Origin: Achatina immaculata
Lineage: Eukaryota; Mollusca; Gastropoda; Stylommatophora; Achatinidae
Direction: 5' to 3'
NCBI GenBank assembly: GCA_009760885.1
Contig: CM019714.1
Location: forward strand, 3,211,895-3,275,894
DNA length: 64,000 nucleotides
Position numbers and translations under genes: made by a program. This document shows, piece after piece, positions 31,402 to 42,711 of this stretch (the stretch's first letter is position 1; the number at the start of each line of letters is the position of its first letter). The notes under the pieces were generated by a model. It ran no database searches, had not been told where the DNA came from, and worked only from the letters and a program-made list of their open reading frames with translations.

Positions 31402-32339
31402 GTGGTCCCTGCGAGAGTGGAGTCTGCAAGTTTTCCTGCTGTATTAGCTTCTCTGAGGGTGTACAGTGGTCCCTACAGGAGTGGAGTCTGCAAGTTTTCC
31501 TGATGTATTAGCTTCTCTGAGTGTGTACAGTGGTCCCTACAGGAGTGGAGTCTGCAAGTTTTCCTGATGTATTAGCTTCTCTGAGGGTGTACAGTGGTCC
31601 CTACAGGAGTGGAGTCTGCAAGTTTTCCTGCTGTATTAACTTCTCTGAGGGTGTACAGTGGTCCCTATGAGAGTGGATTCTGCAAGTTTTCCTGCTGTAT
31701 TAGCTTCTCTGAGGGTGTACAGTGCTATGAGAGTGGATTCTGCAAGTTTTCGTGCTGTATTAGCTTCTCTGAGGGTGTACAGTGGTCCCTATGAGAGTGG
31801 ATTCTGCAAGTTTTCCTACTGTATTAGCTTCTCTGAGGGTGTACAGTGGTCCCTACAGGAGTGGAGCCTGCAAGTTTTCCTGCTGTATTAACTTCTCTGA
31901 GGGTGTACAGTGGTCCCTACAGGAGTGGAGTCTGCAAGTTTTCCTACTGTATTAACTTCTCTGAGGGTGTACAGTGGTCCCTATGAGAGTGGAGTCTGCA
32001 AGTTTTCCTGCTGTATTAGCTTCTCTGAGGGTGTACAGTGGTCCCTACAGGAGTGGAGTCTGCAAGTTTTCCTGCTGTATTAACTTCTCTGAGGGTGTAC
32101 AGTGGTCCCTACAGGAGTGGAGTCTGCAAGTTTTCCTGCTGTATTAGCTTCTCTGAGGGTGTACAGTGCTATGAGAGTGGAGTCTGCAAGTTTTCCTACT
32201 GTATTAGCTTCTCTGATGGTGTACAGTGGTCCCTATGAGAGTGGATTCTGCAAGTTTTCCTACTGTATTAGCTTCTCTGAGGGTGTACAGTGCTATGAGA
32301 GAGGAGTCTGCAAGTTTTCCTGCTGTATTAGCTTCTCTG
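31402..32339. repeat. Minisatellite, 64 bp unit
   Basis: About 15 copies of GTGGTCCCTACAGGAGTGGA with CTGCAAGTTTTCCTGCTGTA and TTAGCTTCTCTGAGGGTG; some units are 56-58 bp, lacking GTCCCTA. Cut at 32339 by a LINE, with a short remainder at 34027-34050. The reading frame that runs from here into the LINE is accidental. Confidence 0.95.
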
Positions 32340-34003
32340 CAGTAAGGACACAAAATGGACAGCTGGTCAGTGGAGAAAGAGAAAAAATTGAAAGATGGAG
32401 GGAACACTTTAACACCTTACTAAACAGAACACAAGCAGCACAAACAATAGACATACCTGAACCAAAAACGGAACTAAACATCAATACAGGACCAATAACA
32501 ATAAGTGAAGTAAAGGAGACGATAAAGAAGCTAAAATCAGACAGGGCACCAGGTGAAGATGAAGTGACTGCGGAGATGTTGAAAGCAGAAGAAACAGAAA
32601 CACCAAAACAACTTTGCCGGATATTACAACAAATTTGGGATCTAGAAAAAGCCCCAGAGGAGTGGAAAACTGGGCTTATAGTAAAACTACCAAAGAAGGG
32701 TGACCTCAGAGATTGCGGGAACTGGAGAGGCATTACCCTACTGCCACTCACCAGTAAAGTATTTTGTAGAATAATCATCAGCAGAATTGTACCAACACTT
32801 GAGGAAAAACTTCGGAAAGAGCAGGCTGGATTTAGGAAAGGAAGATCATGCATAGACCACATATTTGTACTTAGACACACATTAGAACAGGCAAATGAGT
32901 GGCATAGCACAACATATGCATTATTCATAGATTTTGAGAAAGCCTTTGACAGTGTCAACAGGGATGCACTGTGGAAAATCCTAAGATGGCATGGCCTCCC
33001 CCATAAAATAGTTAATGTAATCAAAGCCCTATACGAGGGTTTTCAGTGCAAAGTTATCTGTGGAGAACATACCTCCAGCAGCTTTAGGGTACAAACAGGA
33101 GTGAAACAGGGATGTGTACTATCACCAACATTATTTATCTTGGCAGTAGACTGGTTAATGAAGGAGGCAACATCAGACAAACGCAGAGGATTACAATGGA
33201 CCCTTGACACAGTGCTGGAGGACCTTGACTTTGTGGATGTCATTTGTCTACTATCAAGCAGCCACAAAGATATGCAAGAGAAAATAAACAAGCTAACTCA
33301 GAATGCAAACAACATAGGACTAAAGATCAACGTAGGAAAGACAAAGTTAATGAAGCAAAATTTGAACAACAGAAATGTACTCAGAGTAGATAGCAAGTTA
33401 GTGGAGGAGGTCAATGAATTTGTATACCTTGGCAGCAGAGTAGTAGAAAATGGAGACAGCACAGAGGACATCAACAGCAGACTTACTAGAGCAAACCAGG
33501 CTTTTGCAATGCTGCAGACTATATGGAAATCTAAAAAACTAAGCATAAATATGAAAATCAGGATATTTAAGAGTAATGTTCTAAGTGTACTACTCTATGG
33601 AAGTGAATGCTGGAAAATCACCAAAACCATAGAAAACAAGTTGAATTCTTTCCAGACTAAATCTTTACGAAGAATTAGAAAAATATTTTGGCCAAACACA
33701 ATAAGAAATAACATCTTATTGGCAGAAATGCAGATGAAGCCACTGACAACAATTATTGAGGAAAGACACTGGCGATGGTTGGGACATGTGCTCAGAATGA
33801 CTGACAACTCACTACCAAAAATAGCACTAAGATGGACACCACAGGGGAACAGAAGTAAGGGTAGACCAAAAGAGACATGGAGAAGAACAACAGAGAGGAT
33901 GTTGAGCAATAGAGGGCTCACCTGGGCAAGAGCAGAAAAAAAGGCGAAAGACAGGCATTTGTGGAAAACCCTTGCGGAAGCCCCATGTGCCCTGGGCACT
34001 TAA
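32340..34003 (+). pseudogene. LINE reverse transcriptase, active site mutated
   Basis: Open for about 554 codons to a TAA. Order: WREHFNTLLN linker, RT with SDRAPGEDEVTAEML, GLIVKLPKKGDLRDCGNWRG, QAGFRKGRSCIDH, FIDFEKAFDSVNR, GVKQGCVLSPTLF, then LDFVDVICLLS. The last is the catalytic loop; relatives have FADD, so the second catalytic Asp is Val here. Then EFVYLGS, SVLLYGSECW, RHWRWLGHVLRM, RSKGRPKETWRRT and a C-terminal DRHLWKTLAEAP block. Style is that of RTE/L2-type mollusc or cnidarian elements, clade unsure. No RNase H. The coding part upstream of 32340 belongs to the minisatellite, not the LINE. Confidence 0.88.
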
Positions 34004-34026
34004 GGTTCAGAGAGAGAGAGAGAGAG
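32340..34026 (+). mobile_element. 5'-truncated LINE in the 64 bp array
   Basis: Flanked by identical 13 bp copies of ATTAGCTTCTCTG (32327-32339 and 34027-34039), the target sequence being part of the 64 bp unit. Its 3' end is a (GA)n tail from about 34009 to 34026. 1687 bp long; the endonuclease part is missing, as expected for incomplete reverse transcription. Confidence 0.93.
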
Positions 34027-34084
34027 ATTAGCTTCTCTGAGGGTGTACAGATGAACTCATTCCTCCTTCAGTATTAAGTTTGTG

Positions 34085-34836
34085 CCTCAGCACCTTCACT
34101 ACATCAGCCTCAGCACCTTCACTACATCACCCTCAGCACCTTCACTACATCAGCCTCAGCACCTTCACTACATCAGCCTCAGCACCTTCACTACATCAGC
34201 CTCAGCACCTTCACTACATCAGCCTCAGCACCTTCACTACATCAGCCTCAGCACCTTCACTACATCAGCCTCAGCACCTTCACTACATCAGCCTCAGCAC
34301 CTCCACTACATCAGCCTCAGCACCTTCACTACATCAGCCTCAGCACCTTCACTACATCAGCCTCAGCACCTTCACTACATCAGCCTCAGCACCTTCACTA
34401 CATCAGCCTCAGCACCTTCACTACATCAGCCTCAGCACCTTCACTACATCAGCCTCAGCACCTTCACTACATCAGCCTCAGCACCTTCACTACATCACCC
34501 TCAGCACCTCCACTACATCAGCCTCAGCACCTTCACTACATCACCCTCAGCACCTTCACTACATCAGCCTCAGCACCTCCACTACATCAGCCTCAGCACC
34601 TCCACTACATCAGCCTCAGCACCTCCACTACATCAGCCTCAGCACCTCCACTACATCACCCTCAGCACCTCCACTACATCAGCCTCAGCACCTTCACTAC
34701 GTCAGCCTCAGCACCTCCACTACATCAGCCTCAGCACCTTCACTACATCACCCTCAGCACCTCCACTACATCAGCCTCAGCACCTTCACTACATCAGCCT
34801 CAGCACCTTCACTACATCAGCCTCAGCACCTTCACA
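34085..34836. repeat. Minisatellite, 23 bp unit, about 33 copies
   Basis: CTCAGCACCTTCACTACATC plus AGC, very uniform (TTC/TCC and AGC/ACC variants). As 23 is not a multiple of three and the unit has no stop in this strand, more than one + frame stays open for over 250 codons. These are not genes. Confidence 0.95.
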
Positions 34837-35046
34837 AGGAGATAGTGTAACATCAGCAACATGCTGGCTGTTCCAAGGAGATAGTGTAACATCAGCAACA
34901 TGCTGGCTGTTCCAAGGAGATAGTGTAACATCAGCAACATGCTGGCTGTTCCAAGGAGATAGTGTAACATCAGCAACATGCTGGCTGTTCCAAGGAGATA
35001 GTGTAACATCAGCAACATGCTGGCTGTTCCAAGGAGATAGTGTAAC
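34837..35046. repeat. Minisatellite, 39 bp unit
   Basis: Five full copies of AAGGAGATAGTGTAACATCA plus GCAACATGCTGGCTGTTCC, almost without change, joined directly to the 23 bp array. Confidence 0.95.
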
Positions 35047-35364
35047 GGAACAAACAAGTTCACTTTTAAACGTTGTAGATATTCTTGATCTGTAAATGCT
35101 GCAAGTAGTCCCATCCTTTTCTTTAACTCCGCCTCATATCTCCCATCTTCAGATATTGGTAGCAGTAGTTTGTCACTTGTTCCAGTCTCTCTTTGTTTAT
35201 GCTTGTATCCATCTGTGGCTCCTGGTCTTTGCTGCTGAATACCATTTTACTTTGATCTTCTTGATATTGATATCAAGTCCTTATTCTTGACTTGTGTTGT
35301 GTTGTGTTGTTATATTGTTTTATATATACTTATACCCACAAACTAATAGTTTTAGTTAAGCTGA

Positions 35365-35512
35365 AATCTGAAGTTTCAGTGAGACTGAAGTTCAGCATTG
35401 TTTCAGCATGTAACAGGTTCAGCTAGACTGAAGTTCAGCATTGTTTCAGCATGTAACAGGTTCAGCTAGGCTGAAGTTCAGCATTGTTTCAGCATATAAC
35501 AGGTTCAGTTAG
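35365..35512. repeat. Short tandem repeat, 43 bp unit
   Basis: Three copies of CAGGTTCAGCTAGACTGAAG plus TTCAGCATTGTTTCAGCATGTAA, ending about 90 bp before the last kinase exon. Confidence 0.85.
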
Positions 35513-35604
35513 ACATATACACATTAATTGTAAATATTATGCGGGCTGTGTTTTTAATATGTCTGTTCTTGTATGTACAAAAAATACACAATTTCATGTT
35601 ACAG

Positions 35605-35723
35605 CCACTTCAATTTTCAACATTCCTGGTCTCCGTTTGTTTCCTGAGACCGATGACCTGGCCACTTCATACTCTAGACGACAGTCAGGTCGCAGTGGAA
35701 TACGAACAACACTTAAAATGTGA
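35605..35723 (+). CDS. PFTAIRE-type CDK, terminal coding exon e
   Basis: Acceptor TTACAG precedes 35605. With the last base of exon d it reads TTSIFNIPGLRLFPETDDLA then TSYSRRQSGRSGIRTTLKM and stops at TGA (35721-35723). The SSIF-VP-VRL-PE pattern is the C-terminal tail that follows the kinase domain in CDK14/15. The rest is Ser/Arg-rich, species-specific and short. A donor-like CAG|GTGAGC lies 10 nt past the stop at 35734, so a 3' UTR intron is possible. The intron before it is 8088 bp. Confidence 0.9.
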
Positions 35724-35959
35724 TTCAGTTCAGGTGAGCAACGTTCCCTGACTTGTAAAAGTACATTTTGATTTGAATATACTCTTTGAATATAATCAGT
35801 GTTCTTGTTTGGGTCCGATGTATGGAATTTAATGCAGTGTTCTATTGTTTGTGTCTCATGTTAAGAGTTGAATGTGAACTATGCTGTTATTTGTGTTTAA
35901 TTTTAAGACTTGATACAATCTTTTGAAAATGTAGCCTCTGGTATTAAGCGATGAATGTA

Positions 35960-36385
35960 AGCTATGCCGTTATTTGTGTCTGAATTCAAGAGATGAATGT
36001 AAGTTATGCTGTTATTTATATTTGATTTCAAAACTTGAATTTAAGCTATGCTGTTATTTATGTCTGAATCCAAGAGATGAATGTAAGCTATACTGTTATT
36101 TATGTCTGAATCCAAGAGATGAATGTAAGGTATACTGTTATTTATGCCTGATTTCAAAACCTAAATGTAAGCTATACTGTTGTTTATGCCTGATATCAAG
36201 AGATGAATGTAAGCTATACTGTTATTTATGTCTGAATCCAAGAGATGAATGTAAGCTATACTGTTATTTATGTCTGATTTCAAAACTTAAATGTAAGCTA
36301 TACTGTTGTTTATGCCTGATATCAAGATATGAATGTAAGCTATACTGTTATTTATGGCTGATATCAGGGGATGAATGTAATGATT
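35960..36385. repeat. Minisatellite, about 42 bp unit
   Basis: About ten copies of AATGTAAGCTATACTGTTAT plus TTATGTCTGAATCCAAGAGATG with a second variant. The unit is a multiple of three, so a 141-codon + frame (ECKLYCYLCLNPRD units) stays open; I treat it as a repeat. It may lie within or just after the kinase 3' UTR. Confidence 0.88.
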
Positions 36386-36424
36386 TGACTGTTGGTTAAA
36401 ATTTATATTAAAATCATAATATGT

Positions 36425-36870
36425 GTTTGTGATATCAAGTTATGAATGTCAGACAATTCTGTTTGGTTCTGATGTCAAGATATCAGTGTCAAACAGTTTC
36501 ACCTATTTCTAATATCAAGATATCTCAAACAACTCTGGTTCTACTTTCAAGATGTCAGTTAAGCAATACTATCCAGTTCTGATGTCAAGATTTAAATGTC
36601 AGACAACTTTCCCAATTTTGATGTCATGTCAAATAATACTATCTGGTCTGATGTCAAGAAATAAATGTCAAACAAAACTGTCTGATCTGATATCAAGATA
36701 TAAATGTCAAACAATACTGTCAGGTCTGATATCAAGATATAAATGTCAAACAATACTGTCAGGTCTGATATCAAGATATAAATGTCAAACAATACTATCT
36801 GGTCTGATGTCAGTATGTTAATGTCAAACAGTACTATCTGGCCTGATATTAAGATATTAATATGAGAACA
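36425..36870. repeat. Minisatellite, 39 bp unit
   Basis: CAAGATATAAATGTCAAACA plus ATACTGTCAGGTCTGATAT; better kept on the right. Open on both strands because 39 is a multiple of three. Confidence 0.88.
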
Positions 36871-37039
36871 CTGACATCTGGTTCAGCTTTCTTTGAACTA
36901 TTTTACATTTCTGCCTATTTCCTCCCTCTTTAAGTTTCTGCTGTTGGTAGCCAGCTTTCTTGTCAGCACTGCTTTTTTCTCATTCTTGCTGTGAGCAAGC
37001 TAATGGCAATTTTCCGGTCCTTACTCTCTAGCCAAAGGA

Positions 37040-37790
37040 ATGGAAAAACTAATTATGTTACTCCATAAGAACAGCAAAGAGCAAAACCTTTTATCTTAAT
37101 GCAAAGAAAACTAAATTGATGACAACTAACAAAACAAACAAGGCAGCTGAAATGTATATCAGTGAGGAAAAATTGGAAGAGGTGGAGAGTTTTGATTATC
37201 TTGGATCATTACTAACTAGTAATGGAGATACAGTGAGGAAAATTAAAAGGACATCTATTGCTCTTCAAAAAGTAAAGCAACTAATGAAGCTATGGAGAGG
37301 AACAAACAGAACTACAGAAATAAGATCTTTAAGGTCATGCATCTTTCCCAATGCAGCATATGCCTGTGGGACCTGGACTTAACAAAACAGCTGAGAAACA
37401 CATAAATGCCTTTGAATGTAAATGCTACAGAAGAGTTGTTCAAATATCAAGGACACAAAACAGAACAAATATATCCATACTACAAGAACTTAATACTGAA
37501 GAGGGTTGGCTAGTATGGAAGATTAAACAGAGAAAACTTAAATATTTTGGACATATTAAACATCATGATAATTTAGAGAAGACAGTCTTGGAAGGGTACA
37601 TAATGGGAAAAAGAAAGAGAGGAAGACCAAGGCAAAGATGACTGCAAGACATCATTGATGATCTGTGAATGGACACTTCAGCAGCAGGGCATCTTGCTTA
37701 CAACTGAAAGGCCTACAGGAGAAATGTTAGGGAGGCAAGGTTCCGCAAGGGACATGCAAATGACTGACAAACTCTCTAGCTAACAGAGGG
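37040..37790 (+). pseudogene. LINE C-terminal fragment, family C copy 1
   Basis: Two joined + frames: VESFDYLGSLLTSNGDTVRK and SIALQKVKQLMKLW, a frame break near 37380, then ECKCYRRVVQISRTQNRTN, RKLKYFGHIKHHDNLEKTVL and KRKRGRPRQR. This is the region after the RT domain of RTE-like non-LTR elements. The catalytic RT is missing and there are stops. A shorter copy is at 45332-45651. Confidence 0.8.
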
Positions 37791-37976
37791 GTTTGATAGC
37801 TTCCTTGTCTGGATATCCAAAGTTAGCAGTCGTGTCATTTCTTTGATCTCAGTTCATTCTGAATCTTCCTTCATCCACCCCCCACCCCCCTCAATATTGT
37901 TTTCTTATCTGTGCCACCTGAACGACTCTTGTTTGGGCCATAGTTGTCTGATACGAACAAGCCGGAACTGTCAGAG

Positions 37977-38340
37977 GCATGATGTCATGTTGTTTGCCAA
38001 CTAGTGCTCTTTGTAATCATTTACTTTTCTTATTTTTCAATCCATAGCCAGCTTCTGCTTTGTGCTTAGGTACATCTATCTGGGTGCATTTTGTGCCCGC
38101 CATTCGTATGAGGAGGATACCAGAAGAGCCAAGTGTTTAATTTGTTCATTGTTTTTGTGTGTGTGTGTTTTATTTGTTGTGTTGTTTTTGTATGTAGGCC
38201 ATGAAAAAGTCATTTGCTGAAATATTGGATTGTTGTATGTTCTTCTTCCTTTATATATCCTCATCTTATTTTCTGCCACTCTCATTCCATCCCACTTTCC
38301 TTACTTTTTCTGTCTCGTAAGACTGAAGCATACGCCACTA
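37977..38340 (+). repeat. Dispersed repeat, longest clear copy
   Basis: Matches 9431-9770 at GCATGATGTCATGTTGTTTG, TACATCTATCTGGGTGCATT, GAAATATTGGATTGTTGTAT and the end AAGACTGAAGCATACGCC then ACTATCTACCTT. It lacks clear terminal repeats and has a TG-rich variable middle. Class unknown. Confidence 0.7.
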
Positions 38341-38344
38341 TCTA

Positions 38345-38700
38345 CCTTGATAAATCAGCAATAAAATAAAAGAGATGTTTTTTTGTTCATGTTCCTCAGC
38401 TGTTTTCATTGGTTGCCTAATGCTTGTGCCTGCTAGTGATTGGAGGATGTGGAGTAATCATTTCCCAGCTTCCTTGCCATAAGTGCAGACACTAGCCCAA
38501 CTTTTGACAAGGATGAGTCAGTGATATCTGATGCTGTAGTGACAGAGTTTTTCATATTGTACTGTGCTCTTGTGTGCTAACTGACAAAACTGGGAGTGTG
38601 AATGCTGTGCTTCAGACTTAGTTATTTTGCTGTATCCTACTAATCCAGACTAAGATGCCAGTTTTTCTCATGTTTGTTTGTTATGTCATTAGGATAACCT
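38345..38700. other. Unique sequence, no gene seen
   Basis: No recognisable coding or repeat structure. Confidence 0.4.
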
Positions 38701-38719
38701 GACATGACATTTAAGCCAT

Positions 38720-40335
38720 TCTTGTGCAAAGCACAGAGTTGACATTATATTCTTCTTTAGTACAGCACAGAACTGACATTAAAGTATTTCTTTATCACAC
38801 TACAGAGCTAACATTTAAATCTTTCTTTAGTATAGCACAGAGCTGACATTGAAGTATTTCTTTATCACACTACAGAGCTAACATTTAAATCTTTCTTTAG
38901 TATAGCACAGAGCTGACATTGAAGTATTTCTTTATCACACTACAGAGCTAACATTTAAATCTTTCTTTAGTATAGCACAGAGCTGACATTGAAGTATTTC
39001 TTTATCACACTACAGAGCTAACATTTAAATCATTCTTTAGTATAGCACAGAGCTGACATTGAAGTATTTCTTTATCACACTACACAGCTAACATTTAAAT
39101 CTTTCTTTAGTATAGCACAGAGCTGACATTGAAATATTTCTTTATCACACTACAGAGCTAACATTTAAATCTTTCTTTAGTATAGCACAGAGCTGATATT
39201 TAAATCCTTCTTTAGATATCTCAGAGCTGACATTTAAATCTTTCTTTTTTTAAATATAACACAGAGATGACATTTAAATCATTCTTTTTAATATAGCACA
39301 GAGGTGACATTTAAATCTTTCTTTTGTACAGCATAGATCTGACATTTAAATCTTTCTTTTTGTATAGCACAGAGGTGACATTAAAATCTTTCTTTAGTAT
39401 AGCACAGAGGTGACATTTAAATCTTTCTTTAGTACAGCATAGATCTGACATTTAAATCTTTCTTTTTTAGTATAGCACAGAACTGACATTTAAATCTTTC
39501 TTTTTTAGTATAGCACAGAGATGACAATTAAATCTTTCTTTTTTAGTATAGCACAGAGCTGACATGTAAATATTTCTTTTTTTAGTATAGCACAGAGCTG
39601 ACATTTAAATCTTTTTTTCATATAGCACAGAGCTGACATTTAAATATTTCTTTTTTAGTGTAGCACAGAGCTGACATTTAAATATTTATTTTTTAGTATA
39701 GCACAGAGCTGACATTTAAATCTTTCTTTTTTTAGTATAGCACAGAGCTGACATTTAAATATTTATTTTTTAGTATAGCACAGAGCTGACATTTAAATCT
39801 TTTTTTTTTTAGTATAGCACAGAGCTGACATTTAAATATTTCTTTTTTTAGTATAGCACAGAGCTGACATTTTTCAATCTATCTCTTTTTTAGTATAACA
39901 TAGAGCTGACATTTAAATCCTTTTTTAGTATAGCACAGATCTGACATTTGAATCTTTCTTTTTTAGTATACCACAGAGCTGACATTTAAATCTTTCTTTA
40001 GTATAGCACAGAGGTGACATTTAAATCTTTCTTTAGTACAGCATAGATCTGACATTTAAATCTTTCTTTTTTAGTATAGCACAGAGCTGACATTTAAATG
40101 TTTCTTTTTTTAAGTATAGCACAGAGCTAACATTTAAATCTTTCTTTAGTACAGCATAGATCTGACATTTAAATCTTTCTTTTTTTAGTATAGCACAGAG
40201 CTGACATTTAAATCTTTCTTATTTTAGTATAAAACAGAGCTGACATTTAAATCTTTTTTTTTTTAGTATAGCACAGAGCTGACATTTAAGTCTTTCTTTT
40301 TTTAGTACAGCACAGAGCTGACATTTCAGCCCTAT
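38720..40335. repeat. Minisatellite, 35-42 bp unit and about 71 bp dimer
   Basis: Core AGTATAGCACAGAGCTGACA followed by TTTAAATCTTTCTTTTTT with variable T runs. 38760-39190 is organised as dimers of about 71 bp (GAAGTATTTCTTTATCACAC partner). The array is T-rich; length changes of the T run explain the variable unit. Confidence 0.93.
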
Positions 40336-40339
40336 TTTT

Positions 40340-40975
40340 AGAAAAACCTTCACATTAGAAAAAGCCAAAGAAATTAAGAAAATCATTATTTTCTCATTAT
40401 TTTGAATTTATGTGGGTCCCTGAGTATTTAGAAATGACACAATTCAATACAGGAACATGTCACTGTTTCTTTTCTGTTCTGAGAAATACATGCAAGCCTT
40501 AATATGTGCATTTTCAGTCAGCGCAGTTTTCTCTTAATACAGCTGCAAATTGTGACCCTCACAATGTTAAGTTCTGTTGTCAAGTTGTAGGCATAAAGAT
40601 ATTATTAATGGATGGGGGGGGGAACAGAAAACTGATTATGAAATACAACAGTTGTTTTCTGCTTAATGATGAATATTGTAAGCAGCAACAGTTGTTGCTT
40701 TCTGTTGGTCTATTATGTTTACTGTTGGGTAGTGAAAAAAGCATCATAATGGGAAGTGATCGTGGGTTTACATGTTGGCATAAGAAAAATAACTAGTTTC
40801 CTAAATATAATCGGTGACATGGGACATATATAATCAGGTATGTCCAAGTCAGTTTTCAAAAGAAAGCTGCAACAACAGAATGAGAGTGAATAGTATTGCA
40901 CTCAATCAGTGAAGTGAATCATATCATGAAATATTCTTAAGAATCATTTTCTGCAGAATATTAAATAACATGAAG
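40340..40975. other. Unique sequence, no gene supported
   Basis: A 96-codon + frame (from 40506) and a 60-codon minus frame show no family features. A G-run of nine lies at about 40614. Confidence 0.4.
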
Positions 40976-40979
40976 AAGA

Positions 40980-41400
40980 AATCATAGAAGAGCAGGTTGC
41001 TTTTGTTGCAGAAAATGCACACAATAATGATAGAATGATCATTACAAGTAAACAAAGATTTATACTTGTGTTTCACTGATTACATGAAAGTTTTCAACAG
41101 AGTGAGATGTGAAGATATGATAGAGATGTTAGAAAAACTTCAAGATGTGAAGATTATTAAGAATATGTAGTGAAATCAAAGATCTGCAATAAGAATGAAA
41201 GATGCCATGCTTGTAGATGAGTTTCAAGACACAAAATTAGGCATAAACAAGAGTGTACTCTCACCTGATCTTTTTCTCATTGTACACTGAACACATGAGA
41301 GACATTCAAACTTGAAATAAATAAAAACTAGGAAACCACAATGTCAGTAGCTTGGTATAGGCAGGCAGTGAAAGCAAGGTGAAAACAGTCAACAGAAACT
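40980..41400 (+). pseudogene. Decayed LINE reverse-transcriptase fragment
   Basis: The + translation (frame of LYLCFTDYMKVFNRVRCEDM) is recognisable as the RT block FxDYxKAFDxV, followed by IEMLEKLQDVKIIKN and, after stops, LGINKSVLSPDLFLIVH for the G-R-G-CxLSP-LF block. Several stops and changes; no longer functional. The LINE tail at 41404 abuts it. Confidence 0.6.
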
Positions 41401-41403
41401 AGT

Positions 41404-42375
41404 GAACAAAGGATGAATGAATGAATGAATGATCTTTATTTTTAAAGGGTAAAGAATTGGGCACGCAAGCCCGTCTTACATTCTGCCCTTCATCACTCCA
41501 TCTTTCATTCTTCCCACACACTCCATTTAATACAAGCATAAATTAGAAAAAAAACATACCAAAAGAGTGTGAGATTAAACTATTACATTCAAAGTAAAAG
41601 AGAAGAAGTAATTAACCTTATGAATAGCTCTGACACACACATCATGCACACACAGACATACATAAACAAAAATACATTTGTCAGTACAGATCTTCTAACA
41701 TATGTTTTTTAACAAACATTAAAATGATTTCTAACAATATCTAACAAGTTACCTTTTGAACTATGTCATTTTAGAACTTGATGGCTGGTGAGTCATGGGT
41801 TGAGAGAGTGCTAGGTTATTCTGTGGAGGCATATAATTACAAGCAAGTAAATAATAAAACAGGTTTGAGTTAAAGGATGAAGTATTACCAATGGATTTTA
41901 AATAGTAGGGGAGGGTGTTCCAGAGCTGTACTGTGGAGTATGCAAAGCTTTTCTTGTACAGATCAATCTTGAGTTTAGGAAGAAGACAGTTTTTTTAAAT
42001 GCTGGCTATGTTTAGTGTTATACGTAAACAGTGACCACAAGTAAGGTGGAGCATTGTGCAACAGAATTCTGTGAACAAACTTAACTTTGTTAACAATGAC
42101 TATACATTTGAGGAGCAGAATTTTGAGTTGTTTGTGCTGATCTACAGTCTATACTGGGTGTTTGTCATAAATCAGATTTAATGCTGGTTTATGAAGTGAG
42201 TGGAGCCTTTTTGTGTTTGAGACTGAGCATCCATCCCAGACTGGAACAGTAATCTAAGTGTGTTTGTATGTGTGATATGTAGTATATCTTTCTTGTGTCT
42301 TTGTCAATAAAGTGTTTAATTTCGGCTAGTTGGTAAACTTTCTGTGCAATCAGGTTTGTTAGGTTATGTAGGTGA
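41404..42375 (-). mobile_element. LINE 3' end with (ATTC)n tail
   Basis: On the minus strand, from 42375: decayed RT C-terminal text THLDYCSSVWDGCSVSNTKR after frame changes, later IDLYKKSFAYSTVQLWNTLP, which is the final conserved block in many L2/CR1-like elements. Then about 500 bp of 3' UTR and a (ATTC)n tail (GAATGAATGAATGAATGA on +, 41408-41430). It is the parent family of the two fragments in the 40 bp array. Not intact. Confidence 0.75.
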
Positions 42376-42711
42376 GGTTATCAAAGAGAGCAGTAAAAGC
42401 AGGAGTAACAAAGCAACAAGACAGAAACAACAGTTATGTTACAACAAACAAAAAGTGAGCGTTTAGAATGCTTCACTTGTTTTAAAAGCTGATTGTCCTG
42501 ACACATTTTCATTGGGATTTCTTTTGTGGCAGTGGTCATGACTTGCATTTTTTTCAGCACTGATTTTCATTCTGAGGTTATCCATGTTATCCATGTTTGT
42601 CTGATGTAGCTAAAAATGCTTGGTTGTCAACAAAAAAGAATCTGGTGCATATGCTTCATCCATGGAATATTTTTTTTTTCTGATGGGGGTTGTGTGGAGA
42701 GTCTTACATAC

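Noticed and set aside
32102..34003. Single 633-codon gene
   Set aside because: The first 80 or so codons are the 64 bp minisatellite. The real unit begins at 32340, as shown by the 13 bp target duplication; it is a LINE.
34080..35095. Long + strand frames of 256 and 337 codons, Ser/Thr/His-rich
   Set aside because: They are translations of a 23 bp and a 39 bp minisatellite, open in more than one frame, with no start context, domain or splice evidence.
35974..36821. Cys-rich 141-codon and 89-codon repeat proteins
   Set aside because: Unit lengths of 42 and 39 bp keep the frame open by arithmetic. No signal peptide, and the second is open on both strands.
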